Source: Planctomycetaceae bacterium (GTDB lineage: Bacteria; Planctomycetota; Planctomycetia; Pirellulales; Pirellulaceae). From it: a stretch of 64,000 nt of DNA. The stretch's first letter is position 1, and each line of letters opens with the position of its first letter. Shown piece by piece: positions 8,542-23,613 of the stretch. The stretch is from contig JACKHM010000003.1 of assembly GCA_020638995.1 (NCBI GenBank), forward strand, positions 1,240,001 to 1,304,000, read 5' to 3'. The notes beneath the pieces are model-generated. The model was not told where the DNA came from, did no database searches, and saw only the letters and a list, made by a program, of their open reading frames with translations. The position numbers and the translations under genes were made by a program.

Positions 8542-10161
8542 TCAGTTTCTGCGATTCCGAATCTGTCGGAGTTCCTCAGGCGTGACGAAGCCGTCTTTGT
8601 CCTTGTCCAGCCGATCAAACACCGCAGCCGGCAGTTCGTCTCGACTCAGTTTGCCATCACCGTTCTTGTCGCGTTGCTTGAACAGGTTCGTCATCGCGTC
8701 TCCGCCCTGGCCGAGGGCTCCCATCCCGCCCCGGCTGGCGATACCGGCGGCTTCATTGACGAGTTGTTTGAACGTGTTGTACGTCGGCGCGCGGTAACGC
8801 TGGGTCTGCACCATGAAGACGCCGAAAAGCTGGTTCGTGCGGTCGAGCCAGAACTGCGTGCCGTTGGCACCGCCCCACGAATAGCCACCTTCGCCATCGA
8901 CCGCGCCGCCAAGGCCGTATTTCTGGCCGGGACCGGATTGGCCGTACTTGGTGGCGTTGACCGCGAGATGGTCCTGGAACATCAGGTCCACGGTCTCTGG
9001 TTTCAGTACACGCACGCCATCGAGTTCACCGCGATTCATCATCATGCGGCAGAATCGTTCATAGTCCTCCGTGCTGCAGCACAGACCCTGGCCACCGAGG
9101 AAGAGCGTGGGCTTCTCCGTGAGCTGACTGGCCTCGCGACCGCGGCGCAGCACTCCTGGCTCTGGCTGCGTGTAGATCTGGCAGATGCGTGCGGCGTTTT
9201 CGGGATGCACCCAGAAGTCGGTGCTGGTCATCTTCAGCGGGCCGAGGATGCGCTCCTGCATCACCACGTCGAGTGGCTTGCCGGACACGGCCTCGATGTA
9301 GCGACCGAGCACGTCGATGCTGGTGCCGTAGGAGTATCCTTCGCCGGGATGGAACTTGAGCGGTTTGGCGGCGAGCGATTTCGAGTGGGCCTCCAGATTC
9401 GTACGATCACTGCGGCTGGCAGCGCCTCCGGTGAATGGGCCTTTCTCGATGTCGCCGTAGTAGAGGCTGCTGCTGTGGCTCATGAGCATGCGCGGGGTAA
9501 TCGGGTTGCGCGCCGGGACGAGCTGGCCGTTCTCCAGCACTTTCGGCTCGGCCCATTCGGGGCAGTGCGTGGAAATCGGCTCATCGAGCGTGAACAGGCC
9601 CTCGTCATAGAGCGCCATGGCGCAGGCGGCGACCACGGGTTTGCTCATGCTTTGCAGGCGGAAGATCGCGTCCTTGGCTAGCGGCTTCTTCGCCTCGATG
9701 TCCTGCCAGCCAAACGCCTCGAAGTAGCCGCGATGACCGTTCCGGTAAATCAGCCCGATGACGCCGGAGACTTCGCTGTCCTCAACCGCGCGTTGCAATG
9801 CGGCGTCGAGCTTCGCGAGCACATCGGGATTGATACCTGCCTGCTTGGCTTCTTCACCATGCCGGCGTGTATTCAGATCGAACGACGAGTCCACTGTCTG
9901 CCCATCGGTGCTGGAAGCGTCGGGCGATGTTGGCGGCACCTGACCGGTTGCCTTGATGTCGGCAGCCTCTGTTGGCGAAAGCGTTCCGTCACCATCGAGG
10001 TCAAACCTCTTGAACACGAGCGGATAGGGAAACTCTTGCGTGCTGAGCTTCTCGTCGCGATCTTGATCAAGCCGTTGGAACCAGACGGGGATTGGGTTCT
10101 GAGCCAGAACCGGATTGGCAATTCCAGCCAGAACTAAGAATGAAAGCGTTGTTCGTTTCAT
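8542..10161 (-). CDS. Secreted class C beta-lactamase-like serine hydrolase with EF-hand pairs at both ends (539 aa)
   Basis: The start at 10161 gives signal peptide MKRTTLSFLVLAGIANPVLA; the long open frame upstream of it overlaps the preceding gene and is not coding. Residues about 30-66 hold two EF-hands (the second is DLDGDGTLSPTE; the first, DQDRDEKLSTQE, lacks the usual central Gly). The middle is a beta-lactamase/transpeptidase-fold hydrolase (Pfam Beta-lactamase, esterase EstB/PBP4* type) with the nucleophile motif S171-M-S-K174 and GYSYGTS in the place of the usual YxN. The C-terminus has another EF-hand pair (DKNGDGKLSRDE, DKDKDGFVTPEE). Such proteins usually act as esterases or D-aminopeptidases and not as antibiotic-resistance enzymes. 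It starts 2 nt after the TolB-like gene, so the two are translationally linked. Confidence 0.9.
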   Translation of the reverse strand: MKRTTLSFLVLAGIANPVLAQNPIPVWFQRLDQDRDEKLSTQEFPYPLVFKRFDLDGDGTLSPTEAADIKATGQVPPTSPDASSTDGQTVDSSFDLNTRRHGEEAKQAGINPDVLAKLDAALQRAVEDSEVSGVIGLIYRNGHRGYFEAFGWQDIEAKKPLAKDAIFRLQSMSKPVVAACAMALYDEGLFTLDEPISTHCPEWAEPKVLENGQLVPARNPITPRMLMSHSSSLYYGDIEKGPFTGGAASRSDRTNLEAHSKSLAAKPLKFHPGEGYSYGTSIDVLGRYIEAVSGKPLDVVMQERILGPLKMTSTDFWVHPENAARICQIYTQPEPGVLRRGREASQLTEKPTLFLGGQGLCCSTEDYERFCRMMMNRGELDGVRVLKPETVDLMFQDHLAVNATKYGQSGPGQKYGLGGAVDGEGGYSWGGANGTQFWLDRTNQLFGVFMVQTQRYRAPTYNTFKQLVNEAAGIASRGGMGALGQGGDAMTNLFKQRDKNGDGKLSRDELPAAVFDRLDKDKDGFVTPEELRQIRNRRN

Positions 10162-10163
10162 GA

Positions 10164-11120
10164 TCAATTCGGCGTCGCCTCTCCATGTGGATAACGGTAA
10201 TCGGCCTTGTCGTCGGTCGAGACCTGTTTCGTTGAGCCGTCGGACAGCGTGTAGAGGAACAATTTGCCGCCGGCGTGGTAGACGATGGCGCTGCCGCCCC
10301 TGGTCCAGCGTGGGTAGTCGAACCACACCTGCTTGCGTTCGGCATTGGCGAACGGTTGGGCGTTGGTGATGGTGCGCACCTGCACGTCGAAGTCGGCGAC
10401 GTAGAGCGTGCGGCCAGGCATGGGGTTTGTTTTGCCTGGGTGGTAATCGAAGCAGATCTTCGTTTCGTCGGGAGAGATGCTGAGCCGGTCGAGCAGACCG
10501 GTTTCCGCGAGTTCGCAGGTAACGCCCTCGAAGGTCGGCTCGCCGCCGGGGTTCGGTGTCATGAGGTAGTAACCGCGACCAGGCTTCGGAGGTGATGCGG
10601 CGACGAACAAGCGGCCGTCCTTCACGGCGGAGTGGACCCACGCGCTGTAATCCTTGCCGGTGAGAGCGACTTCCTCGCCCGGCTTCCCGCCAATCCTGCT
10701 GGCCATGATCTGGTAGCCGCCTTTTTCGCCCTTCTTGCGGTTCCAGACGGGCGTGTTCTCTCCGTCGCGCGTCCAGGTGGGATTGAAGTCGGTGTGCGTT
10801 CCGTCGGACAACGGGTGAAAGCCAGACCCATCGGCATTGATAATGCAGAGCTGGGTGATCCAGTTGCTCACGACAGGATCGTTCTTGAGGCGGCGGAAGA
10901 AGACGAGATGATCGCCCGTCTTCGACCACGACGGTTTGAAGTCCCAGTGGCCGGAGGTGATCGGCTTTCCTTCCGGCTGGCCCAGCACGTTGACGTGGAT
11001 TTCGCCGTCTTTGTAATAGGACGAGCGATGACCGTCCTCTGCGGAAACGATCGAGCCTATCGCGAGGGTCGCGAGCACGCCACAAGAACTGAGAAAGAAT
11101 TGTGTCAACCGGATGAGCAT
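10164..11120 (-). CDS. Secreted TolB/PD40-type beta-propeller protein (318 aa)
   Basis: Signal peptide MLIRLTQFFLSSCGVLATLAIGSIVSA, then repeated beta-propeller blades with the PD40 pattern: WDFKPSWSKTGDHLVFF, FNPTWTRDGEN, RLSISPDETKICFDY, DYPRWTRGGSAIVYHAGG. Proteins of this kind form propellers that bind partner proteins or ligands in the periplasm; no catalytic motif is visible. It is one of only two effectors in the operon without an EF-hand. It lies 16 nt after the first UnbV-type gene and 2 nt before the beta-lactamase-like gene, which suggests co-translation and a joint role with the hydrolase. Confidence 0.85.
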   Translation of the reverse strand: MLIRLTQFFLSSCGVLATLAIGSIVSAEDGHRSSYYKDGEIHVNVLGQPEGKPITSGHWDFKPSWSKTGDHLVFFRRLKNDPVVSNWITQLCIINADGSGFHPLSDGTHTDFNPTWTRDGENTPVWNRKKGEKGGYQIMASRIGGKPGEEVALTGKDYSAWVHSAVKDGRLFVAASPPKPGRGYYLMTPNPGGEPTFEGVTCELAETGLLDRLSISPDETKICFDYHPGKTNPMPGRTLYVADFDVQVRTITNAQPFANAERKQVWFDYPRWTRGGSAIVYHAGGKLFLYTLSDGSTKQVSTDDKADYRYPHGEATPN

Positions 11121-11136
11121 GTCTGGACTCCTCGGG

Positions 11137-13332
11137 TTATGGGATGTCGAGTGTGAGTTTGTGCGTCATATCCACGGCGAGACGTGGGAAGTTTTTTGAA
11201 TGCCCATCGAGCAATGTGACAGTGATCTCCGCTGTGGTCGCTTTGCCGAGTCCGAAGTGGCTATCCAGTGCGCCGCCGCTCTTGTAAGTGTGGTTACTGT
11301 GAATCCAGCGATACTGCTTGCGGCCGTCTGCGATGAGTTCGACTCGTGCGCCGATGAGTTCGGCGTCTGTCAGGCCGGTGAAGGTCAGGTGGAGCCAGTG
11401 GTTTTGCTTTGCTCCTCGCTCGCCCGAGTTCCAATAAACCTTGCTTTCGAATCGTTCGGGCGCGACGGGCGCGCTGCCAGCGCTGTTGGCGGGATCGGCG
11501 GCGAAGACCAGGTCGAGCAAGCCGTCGCCGTTCAGGTCGGCGGCCTCGCCGCTGATGCCACTACTGTCGAGACCGCTGAAAGTGGTTGGCTTGATTTCGA
11601 ATGTGCCGTCGCCTTTACCCATGAGAAGGAATGAGCGCGGATTGAGGCTCTCGCTACGGTTCAGCACCACGACATCCAGTGCGCCATCGTTGTCGAGGTC
11701 AGCGAAGATGGCATCAGCGAAGTAGGGAGTGTTTTTCGAGGGATGCTGAGGCGTCAGGCCAGGCTGGCTCTCGAACCTCGCCGCTGGCTTCCAATTCGCC
11801 CACCGCGCAGGGCGCTGCTCGTCGAAAAAGTCCATCCACTGCCCATAGGTGTTGTTCAGGGGCGCGAAACCGGTAGACGCAGTGCGGTCTTCAAAGCGGA
11901 AGCTGCTGAGATTCTTCCAATAGCGTCCAGTCACGTGCTCGACGCGAGGTGCCCAGTAGTCCGAATCCGGTCCGACCCCGAGGATGTCCTGCAAGCCGTC
12001 ACCATCGACATCGGCGAAGGAGAGATAGGGCAGCCCAGGAGCGCGAGCCTCGCTGGTGGGTTCGTAAAGTTGCTTCTCACGGTTGTAGGTCAGCCGCGCT
12101 TCGCAGTGGAGGCCGTTGCCGGTGATCTTTTCAAAACGTAGCTCGCCCGTCTCGCGGAGCAGGTTCTTCCAACACATCACCCCCTGACGATACTCGCCGG
12201 GTGAATTCGGCGCGAGGGGGTCACGCACATCGACGTGAAAACTCTGGATCAGGTCCAGGTCGCCGTCATTGTCGAGGTCTCGCAGGTTGACATCCGGTCC
12301 GGCTTTATCCTTCGCGCTGTCGCGGTAGAACCCGCCGAAATCAGGCACGAGTTCGCTGCCGCCGATGTCCTCGAATTGACCGTCCTCGAACTTCGGACCA
12401 TTCGGTCTGAAGACGTAGAGGCGGCTGTGAGGGACACCGCCGTTGGCGTTCTTGATATTGTCGCAGCCGATGGCCAAGTCCAGCCAGCCGTCGCCATTCA
12501 CGTCGCCAAAGCTGGTCTGCCGGTTGTAAGCCGTTTCGTTGCGCAGGCCCATGGTGGCGGACGCATCCACGAAACGGTCCCACGCGCCGTCACTCAGCAG
12601 CAGCGTGTTGCCGCCCGTTCCTTGTCGGTTTCGGTTCTGTGAACTTCTCGTGACCAGCAGGTCGAGGAAGCCGTCCTGGTTGAGATCGGCAAAGTTCGGG
12701 ATCTGCGACCATTGGCCGAACACCTCGTGAGACAGGTCCGAGCCGCGAATCTCGATGTGGTGTTCCCGGAATCGGAAGCCGCCCTCGTTGATGAGCACGC
12801 GCAAGGTGTCCCGGAACGGCTTTCCGGGAACGGCGTCCATCGGCGTGGTCGTGGCGACGACGTCGGGCCGACCGTCCCGATTCAGGTCCACGATGGCGAA
12901 GCCGTTCATTCCCGCGCGGTGGTCCGTGATACCCGGCACGTGGACGCATTCGAAAAGCTGTCCCGTACCCGCCGCATCGCGCACAGCGTCGCAATCGGGG
13001 AGTTGCTTGAGCACCGGGACGCCGTTCACTGGCGGCGGCGCAGGCGATGCGGGCACCGCTGACTGCGCGTTCGGTGCGGGTGGCTTCGGCCGTGACGCGA
13101 CGTAGCGGCGATACTCTTCGACAGTCACCGTGCCATCCTTATCCCTGTCGGCGGCGGTGAAAGCGGCGGCATCGGCGACCTCATTGCGGGTCAACTTCCC
13201 GTCACCATTCTTGTCGAGCTGCTTGAAGCGGTCGGGAACGGCAGCGGTTTGCGCCAACGCGACAGGAGCGATCGCCAAGCCCAAGATCGCGAGGGTCAGC
13301 GCGGCGGTGGAGAAGTGGAGTTTTTGAGTCAT
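11137..13332 (-). CDS. Secreted EF-hand / FG-GAP repeat / ASPIC-UnbV protein, copy 1 (731 aa)
   Basis: Signal peptide (MTQKLHFSTAALTLAILG... to ALAQ), then an EF-hand pair (DKNGDGKLTRNE, DRDKDGTVTVEE), a Pro/Ala linker, and a long series of FG-GAP/VCBS calcium-binding repeats (DLNRDGRPD, DLNQDGFLD, DVNGDGWLD, DLDNDGDLD, DVDGDGLQD, DLDNDGALD, DLNGDGLLD). The last ~100 residues are an ASPIC/UnbV (CRTAC1-like) domain with QYRWIHSNHTYKSGG and HFGLG. Such proteins are extracellular or periplasmic seven-bladed propellers of unknown binding partner. It overlaps the upstream paralogue by 4 nt (ATGA), so translation is coupled. The paralogue has the same domain order and very similar sequence, for example GQFEDIGGSELVPDFGGFY here against GQFEDLGGSERIPDFGGFY there. 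Confidence 0.9.
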   Translation of the reverse strand: MTQKLHFSTAALTLAILGLAIAPVALAQTAAVPDRFKQLDKNGDGKLTRNEVADAAAFTAADRDKDGTVTVEEYRRYVASRPKPPAPNAQSAVPASPAPPPVNGVPVLKQLPDCDAVRDAAGTGQLFECVHVPGITDHRAGMNGFAIVDLNRDGRPDVVATTTPMDAVPGKPFRDTLRVLINEGGFRFREHHIEIRGSDLSHEVFGQWSQIPNFADLNQDGFLDLLVTRSSQNRNRQGTGGNTLLLSDGAWDRFVDASATMGLRNETAYNRQTSFGDVNGDGWLDLAIGCDNIKNANGGVPHSRLYVFRPNGPKFEDGQFEDIGGSELVPDFGGFYRDSAKDKAGPDVNLRDLDNDGDLDLIQSFHVDVRDPLAPNSPGEYRQGVMCWKNLLRETGELRFEKITGNGLHCEARLTYNREKQLYEPTSEARAPGLPYLSFADVDGDGLQDILGVGPDSDYWAPRVEHVTGRYWKNLSSFRFEDRTASTGFAPLNNTYGQWMDFFDEQRPARWANWKPAARFESQPGLTPQHPSKNTPYFADAIFADLDNDGALDVVVLNRSESLNPRSFLLMGKGDGTFEIKPTTFSGLDSSGISGEAADLNGDGLLDLVFAADPANSAGSAPVAPERFESKVYWNSGERGAKQNHWLHLTFTGLTDAELIGARVELIADGRKQYRWIHSNHTYKSGGALDSHFGLGKATTAEITVTLLDGHSKNFPRLAVDMTHKLTLDIP

Positions 13333-15584
13333 GGTGTTTCCAACGTAAGCTGATGCGTCTTATCCGCTGCGATACCCGCGAAGGTCTTCGTCTTCCCGTT
13401 CGGCAACGTCACCTTCACATCCGCGCTCGTTGCCTTGCCGAGTCCGAAGTGGGCGTCGAGCGCGCCGCAGCTCTTGTAGGTGTGATTGCTGTGAATCCAG
13501 CGGTATTGCTTCCTGCCATTGGCGGTGAGTTCTATGCGTGCTCCAACGAGTTCGGCGTCTTCGATGCCGGTGAAGGTTAGGTGGAGCCAGTGGTTCTCCT
13601 TTCCGCCGTGTTCGCCGGTGTTCCAATAGACCTTGCTGTCGTAGCGGGCGATGTCGAGCGCGACGCCAGTGTTGTCGGGATCGGCGGCGATGAAGAGGTC
13701 AAGCAGACCATCGCCGTTCAGGTCGGAGGCTTCGCCGGAGATTCCACCGCTGTCGAGACCGCTGAATTCGGTCGGTTTCACCTCGAAGCTGCCGTCGCCG
13801 CGATTCATCCAGAGCATCGCGCGCGTTTGCAGATACGGATTCTCCCGCCGGTCGAGCACGACGAGATCGAGCCAGCCGTTGTTGTCGAAGTCGCCGAAGA
13901 TGCCATCGGAGTAGTACGGACGGTTTTCCAGCGGGTGCTGCGATGCGACACCGGGCTGGCTTTTCGTGCCGGTTAACGGACGCCACTGGCGATGCCGCTC
14001 GGACGTGGCCTGTGCGAAGTACTCAAGCCACTGCCGGTAACTCCAGTTCAGTGCCGCGAGTCCGGCGGCCTCGGTGCGCTCCTCGAAGCGGAAGCCGCCG
14101 AGGTTATTCCAATAGCGCCCGCCCACATCCTCGCAGCGCGGTGACCAGCTCATGTCGCTGGGGCCCGTGGCGAGCGCATCCTGAAGGCCGTCGTTGTTCA
14201 CGTCGGCAAAGAAGAGATATGGCAGTCCGGGGGCTTTGCCCTGCGGCACATAGACTTGCTTTTTGCGGTCGTATTTCAGCCGCGCCTCGACGGCGAAGCC
14301 GTTGGCGGTGACTTTCTCAAAGCGTGTTTCGCCGTTCTCGCGGACGAGGTTTTTCCAGCAGAAGACACCTTGCCGATATTCGCCCGGCGAGTAAGGGAGC
14401 AGCGGCTCGCGCAGGTCGATGTGGCAAGACTGGAGCAAATCAAGGTCGCCGTCGCCATCCACATCGCGCAGCGCGAGATTCGGCCCGGCCTTGTCCTTGG
14501 CGGAATCGTGGTAAAAGCCGCCGAAGTCGGGGATGCGTTCGCTGCCGCCGAGGTCTTCGAACTGGCCGTCCTCGAACTTCGCCCCGTTGGGCTTGAAGAT
14601 GTAGAGCCGGCTATGGGGCAGGCCGCCCATCGCGTTGCCAATGTTGTCGCAGCCGATGGCGATATCGAGCCAACCGTCGCCGTTCACATCGCCGATGGAG
14701 GACTGGCGGTTGTAGGCGCGTTCGTTGCGCGTCCCCATCTTCGCTGACACATCGACGAAGCGGTCCCACGCGCCGTCGCTCACCAGGAAGGTGTTTCCGA
14801 GCAGCGGAAGGTTGCCGCGATTCTGGCCCGCGCTCACCGGCGAGTGGCGGGTGATGAAGATGTCGAGGAAGCCGTCGCCGTTGAAGTCCGCCAGATTCGG
14901 CACCTGGGCGCGGCTGTCGAAGTCTTCCGGCGTGAGTTTCGAGTCGCGTATCTCGATGCGATGCTTGCGAAAGCGAAACCCGCCCTCGTTGATGAGCACA
15001 AGCAATTGATCGACCGCTGTGCGCCGGGAGACGCGATCGACATTGCCTGTGGTCGCGCCCGCGACACCCGGCAGCGACACCGGCGGCGACACGGTGACGA
15101 TGAAGTCTGGCCGGCCGTCGCGGTTCATATCGGCGATGGCGAAACCGTTGACGCCTTTGCGGATGTCGGTGAGGCCCGGCACGTGTACGCACTCGAAAAG
15201 CTGCCCCGTGCCCGCCGCGTCACGAACGGCATCGGAGTCGGGGAGCGATTTGAGGACCGGCTTGCCATCGACTGGAGCCGGTGTTGGCATCGAGGTCGTG
15301 GCCGAAGTCGCGGGAGTCGGATTCGCGGACTGCGGTCTCTGCCGCGCAGCGAGGTAACGGCGAAACTCCTCCGGCGTCACCGCACCGTTCTTGTCCGCAT
15401 CCGCCGCCGCAAAGCTGTCCGCGCTCGGCGCTTCGTCGCGGGTGATTTTGCCGTCCTGGTTCTTGTCGAGGCGCTGGAAGGCGGCCGCTCCCGGCGAGTC
15501 CTGAGCAATCGCAGTCAAGTTCCACGAGCAGGTCAAAATGATCGCCAGTGAGTATCCGATGGTGAGTCGAGTCGTGAACCTCAT
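13329..15584 (-). CDS. Secreted EF-hand / FG-GAP repeat / ASPIC-UnbV protein, copy 2 (751 aa)
   Basis: Tandem paralogue of the downstream neighbour with the same architecture: signal peptide (MRFTTRLTIGYSLAIILTC... to AIAQ), EF-hand pair (DKNQDGKITRDE, DADKNGAVTPEE), FG-GAP/VCBS repeats (DMNRDGRPD, DFNGDGFLD, DVDGDGDLD, DVNNDGLQD, DFDNNGWLD, DLNGDGLLD) and a C-terminal UnbV domain (QYRWIHSNHTYKSCG, HFGLG). It differs from copy 1 by a longer insert after SPPVSLPGVAGATTG and by a Cys (YKSCG) where copy 1 has Gly. It begins 5 nt after the sulfatase stop. The pair arose by duplication inside the operon and may form a heteromeric scaffold. Confidence 0.9.
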   Translation of the reverse strand: MRFTTRLTIGYSLAIILTCSWNLTAIAQDSPGAAAFQRLDKNQDGKITRDEAPSADSFAAADADKNGAVTPEEFRRYLAARQRPQSANPTPATSATTSMPTPAPVDGKPVLKSLPDSDAVRDAAGTGQLFECVHVPGLTDIRKGVNGFAIADMNRDGRPDFIVTVSPPVSLPGVAGATTGNVDRVSRRTAVDQLLVLINEGGFRFRKHRIEIRDSKLTPEDFDSRAQVPNLADFNGDGFLDIFITRHSPVSAGQNRGNLPLLGNTFLVSDGAWDRFVDVSAKMGTRNERAYNRQSSIGDVNGDGWLDIAIGCDNIGNAMGGLPHSRLYIFKPNGAKFEDGQFEDLGGSERIPDFGGFYHDSAKDKAGPNLALRDVDGDGDLDLLQSCHIDLREPLLPYSPGEYRQGVFCWKNLVRENGETRFEKVTANGFAVEARLKYDRKKQVYVPQGKAPGLPYLFFADVNNDGLQDALATGPSDMSWSPRCEDVGGRYWNNLGGFRFEERTEAAGLAALNWSYRQWLEYFAQATSERHRQWRPLTGTKSQPGVASQHPLENRPYYSDGIFGDFDNNGWLDLVVLDRRENPYLQTRAMLWMNRGDGSFEVKPTEFSGLDSGGISGEASDLNGDGLLDLFIAADPDNTGVALDIARYDSKVYWNTGEHGGKENHWLHLTFTGIEDAELVGARIELTANGRKQYRWIHSNHTYKSCGALDAHFGLGKATSADVKVTLPNGKTKTFAGIAADKTHQLTLETP

Positions 15585-15589
15585 CGCTT

Positions 15590-17136
15590 TCAGTTTCCTT
15601 GTCGATTCCGGAAATAGGCTCGCACTTCCTCCATCGTGGCGAAGCCATCCTTGTTGGCATCGACTGCATCGAAGACGCTCGGTTGTGGATACTCGTCACG
15701 GGACAGTTTGCCGTCGCCGTTCTTGTCAGCGGCGTTGAAGGCTTCGTCGATGCGATTGGCGGCTGGTCTGCGGCGGCCTGGTGTGGCGTCAGTTTTCAAC
15801 TTGCCGCCAGGTTCGGCGTTGCGCTGATCCTGCCGAATCCACTTCGCCTCGATTGTGCCCTTCTCCCATTCCGCGAAGGCAACCTGTAGTTCCTTGAGTT
15901 TCTCGGGATGGCTGCCTGCCAGGTCGTGCTGCTCACCGATGTCATCTTTGAGGTTGAAGAGCATCGGCGCTCCTTCGCGAGGACTGTGCACGAGTTTCCA
16001 ATCGCCCACGCGCGCCGCATGTGACGGACCAGCCCGCCAGAAGAGCTGATCGTGCGGGCGACCGTTCGCCTTGCCGGTGAGGAAGGGGAGCAGGTTCACA
16101 CCATCGAGCCGATTGTTATCGGCTGACTCAACTCCGGCGGCGGCGAGCGCCGTCGCGTGATAATCGAAACCCATGATCATCTCGCGATAGGTCTGCCCGG
16201 CGGGAACAGTGCCCTTCCATTGCAGGGCGAAGGGGACGCGGATGCCACCCTCGAACATCTGTCCCTTGAAGCCGCGCAGAGGGTCGTTTCGGCTGGTGGT
16301 TTCGGCCGTCGGCCCACCGTTGTCGCTGTAGAACATGATCAGCGTGTTCTCCTCCTGACCAAGTTCGCGGACCTTGGCCATCACACTGCCGATGGCGTCG
16401 TCGAGGGCGCTCAACATGCCGGCGTAGGTCTTGCGTTTGCGGTTCGTGATATGCGGGAAGCGGTCCTGATACTTGTCCGTGGCTTCGAGCGGTGAATGCA
16501 CCGCGTTGAAGGGAAAGTAGAGGAAGAACGGTTTGCCTTCGCTGCGCCCGACGAACTCCACCGCCTCGCGGGCAAACTCGTCGGTGATATAGTCGAACTT
16601 CTCATCGACCGTCACGCCATTGCGATACAGCGCATTGCGGGGCGGATTCTCAGGAAAGAACGACCGCGCGCCCGAGTGGAACACGAACGTGTGGTCGAAC
16701 CCTCGCTCGTGCGGGCGCAGCCCCTCGTTGAAGCCGATGTGCCACTTGCCGACCATGCAGGTCGTGTATCCGACTCCTTTGAGTTTTTCAGCCAGGCATG
16801 GAACATCGCGCGGCATGCCGAAGTCTGGCGACGCGTAGCGTTCCGGGCCGGAGTTGTGTTCGAACCCGAAGCGATGCTGATACATCCCGCTCATCAAGCC
16901 CGCACGCGATGGCGAGCAGACCGGATGAGTGGCGTAGCCATCGGTGAAGCGCACGCCGTTGTTGGCGATGCTGTCCACATTTGGCGTCGGGATGTCCTTG
17001 CAGCCGTTTACCCCGATGTCGGCATAACCGAGGTCGTCGGCGAGAAAGATGATGATGTTGGGCTTTTCGGCGGCAGTTCCGATCTGACACATCGCCATCG
17101 AAACGAGTGCCGTCCAAATCATTATCGCGGCGGCTC

Positions 17137-17140
<4 letters not shown>
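15590..17140 (-). CDS. Secreted sulfatase with a C-terminal EF-hand pair (516 aa)
   Basis: The ATG at 17140 overlaps the DUF1501 stop by 4 nt. Signal peptide residues 1-23 (MRAAAIMIWTALVSMAMC...). The sulfatase core is complete: LADDLGYADIG (metal Asp pair 35-36), C75-S-P-S-R followed by AGLMSG (formylglycine site), GKWHIGFNEGLRPHERGFDH, FPFNAVHSPLE and FYSDNGGPT. After the sulfatase domain, a short basic linker (TPGRRRPAANR) leads to two EF-hands, DKNGDGKLSRDE and DANKDGFATMEE, ending at the C-terminus. EF-hands are not part of the standard sulfatase fold; here they repeat the tag found on its operon neighbours. Expected to desulfate an extracellular or periplasmic glycan. Confidence 0.92.
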
Positions 17141-18516
<1,376 letters not shown>

Positions 18517-18527
18517 GAAAGGGACTC

Positions 18528-22500
<3,973 letters not shown>

Positions 22501-22511
<11 letters not shown>

Positions 22512-23613
22512 TCGAAGTTTCCTCCGGGATTTGAATCCAGCGTTCGGCGTGTGGGCCAAACCAGTTCACCATCAATTCACGGCGTTTCGTACCGTCAGTC
22601 TCGCTTGAGAACAGGTGACGTGGTTCCGTGAGATGCCCTTGCGGGCGATACAGCTCCTCATCAGCCAGTCGAGAATCGACCAGCGTAAACGTCACGATGG
22701 TCGAGGACTGATCGGGAAACTCCCGTTCGACCACGAGCCGCCGGATCGCTTTCGATTCGCGATCGACTTCGATCGTCGCTCGTTTGAGTGGACGCTCACT
22801 CCAGCGTCGACGTGGGACGGCCGTGATGATGTCGGTTCCCGCCGGACCCTCGGTCCGCTCCAATTGACAATGCTTGAGAAAGTTCTGCAGCAGCGTTTCC
22901 AGATGCAGCGTGTACAGGTCGCCGATGTACTTGAGCGGTACTCCCATCTCGTCAGCGCCGACCAAGACCGCGCGGCGCGGCCCCAGCGTCATCCAGATCG
23001 CTCCGTCCTCGTCGCGCCCCCAGGCCCAGCGGCGATAACCGTTCATCTCCACCCAGAACCGATCTCCCTGCGTCGAAACTTTTACATCTCGCGGGAGATT
23101 GAACCCATTGTCAGCCGTGGGGTGTCGTTCCACTTCGACGACATACACACGCTCGATCGGCTCAGCGTGCGTATGGATGGCGGCTTCAACAATCTGGCTG
23201 GCGCTGGCATAGACCGGGTTGTCACCGTGACCAGTCAGCAGAAAGATCACCAATGCCACAGTCGCCGCCACAGCCAGCCAGCTGGTGGTTCGCAGAAACC
23301 ACGTTGAGCGACGAACTGATACAGGCGACTTCGCAGCACTTTCGGTACGGACTTGCGCGAGACCCGAATCGCTGGTCACATCGGAAACATCAGGTTCAGC
23401 CACCAGGTCGACCAATGCCGTAAGCGGCTCCCGCCCGAGATCGTCACTCAACAGCGAGTCCAGCAGCAGATGATCAACCATCCGCTCGACGCCATCCGGA
23501 ACCGACTTCACCAATTGCTGCAGTTCATCGAGCTGCTCTGAACTCGGTTGCCCGTCAACCAGTTCGGTGAGCAACTCTTTCAATCGTTCGTGATCAGAGT
23601 TTCTGGGGGTCAC
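22501..23613 (-). CDS. Membrane-anchored probable anti-sigma partner of the ECF factor (370 aa)
   Basis: Starts within the ECF gene's stop (4-nt ATGA overlap), the classic arrangement for an anti-sigma factor. Residues 1-105 are hydrophilic and would be cytoplasmic (ERLKELLTELVDG, LDELQQLVKSVPDG); one membrane helix follows at about 111-127 (SWLAVAATVALVIFLL); the remaining ~240 residues face the periplasm and contain repeated strand patterns (RVYVVEVERH, VEMNGYRRWAWG, IVTFTLVDSRLA). The HxxxCxxC zinc motif of ZAS anti-sigma factors is absent. In planctomycetes such proteins usually follow gvs1-type sigma factors. The sensory role is inferred from topology and position, not from a recognised domain. 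Confidence 0.7.

Noticed and set aside
8542..11085. A long minus-strand frame that extends the beta-lactamase-like gene upstream to 11085
   Set aside because: The first ~300 codons overlap the TolB-like gene in another frame, are Arg-rich and lack family features; the signal peptide begins at 10161.
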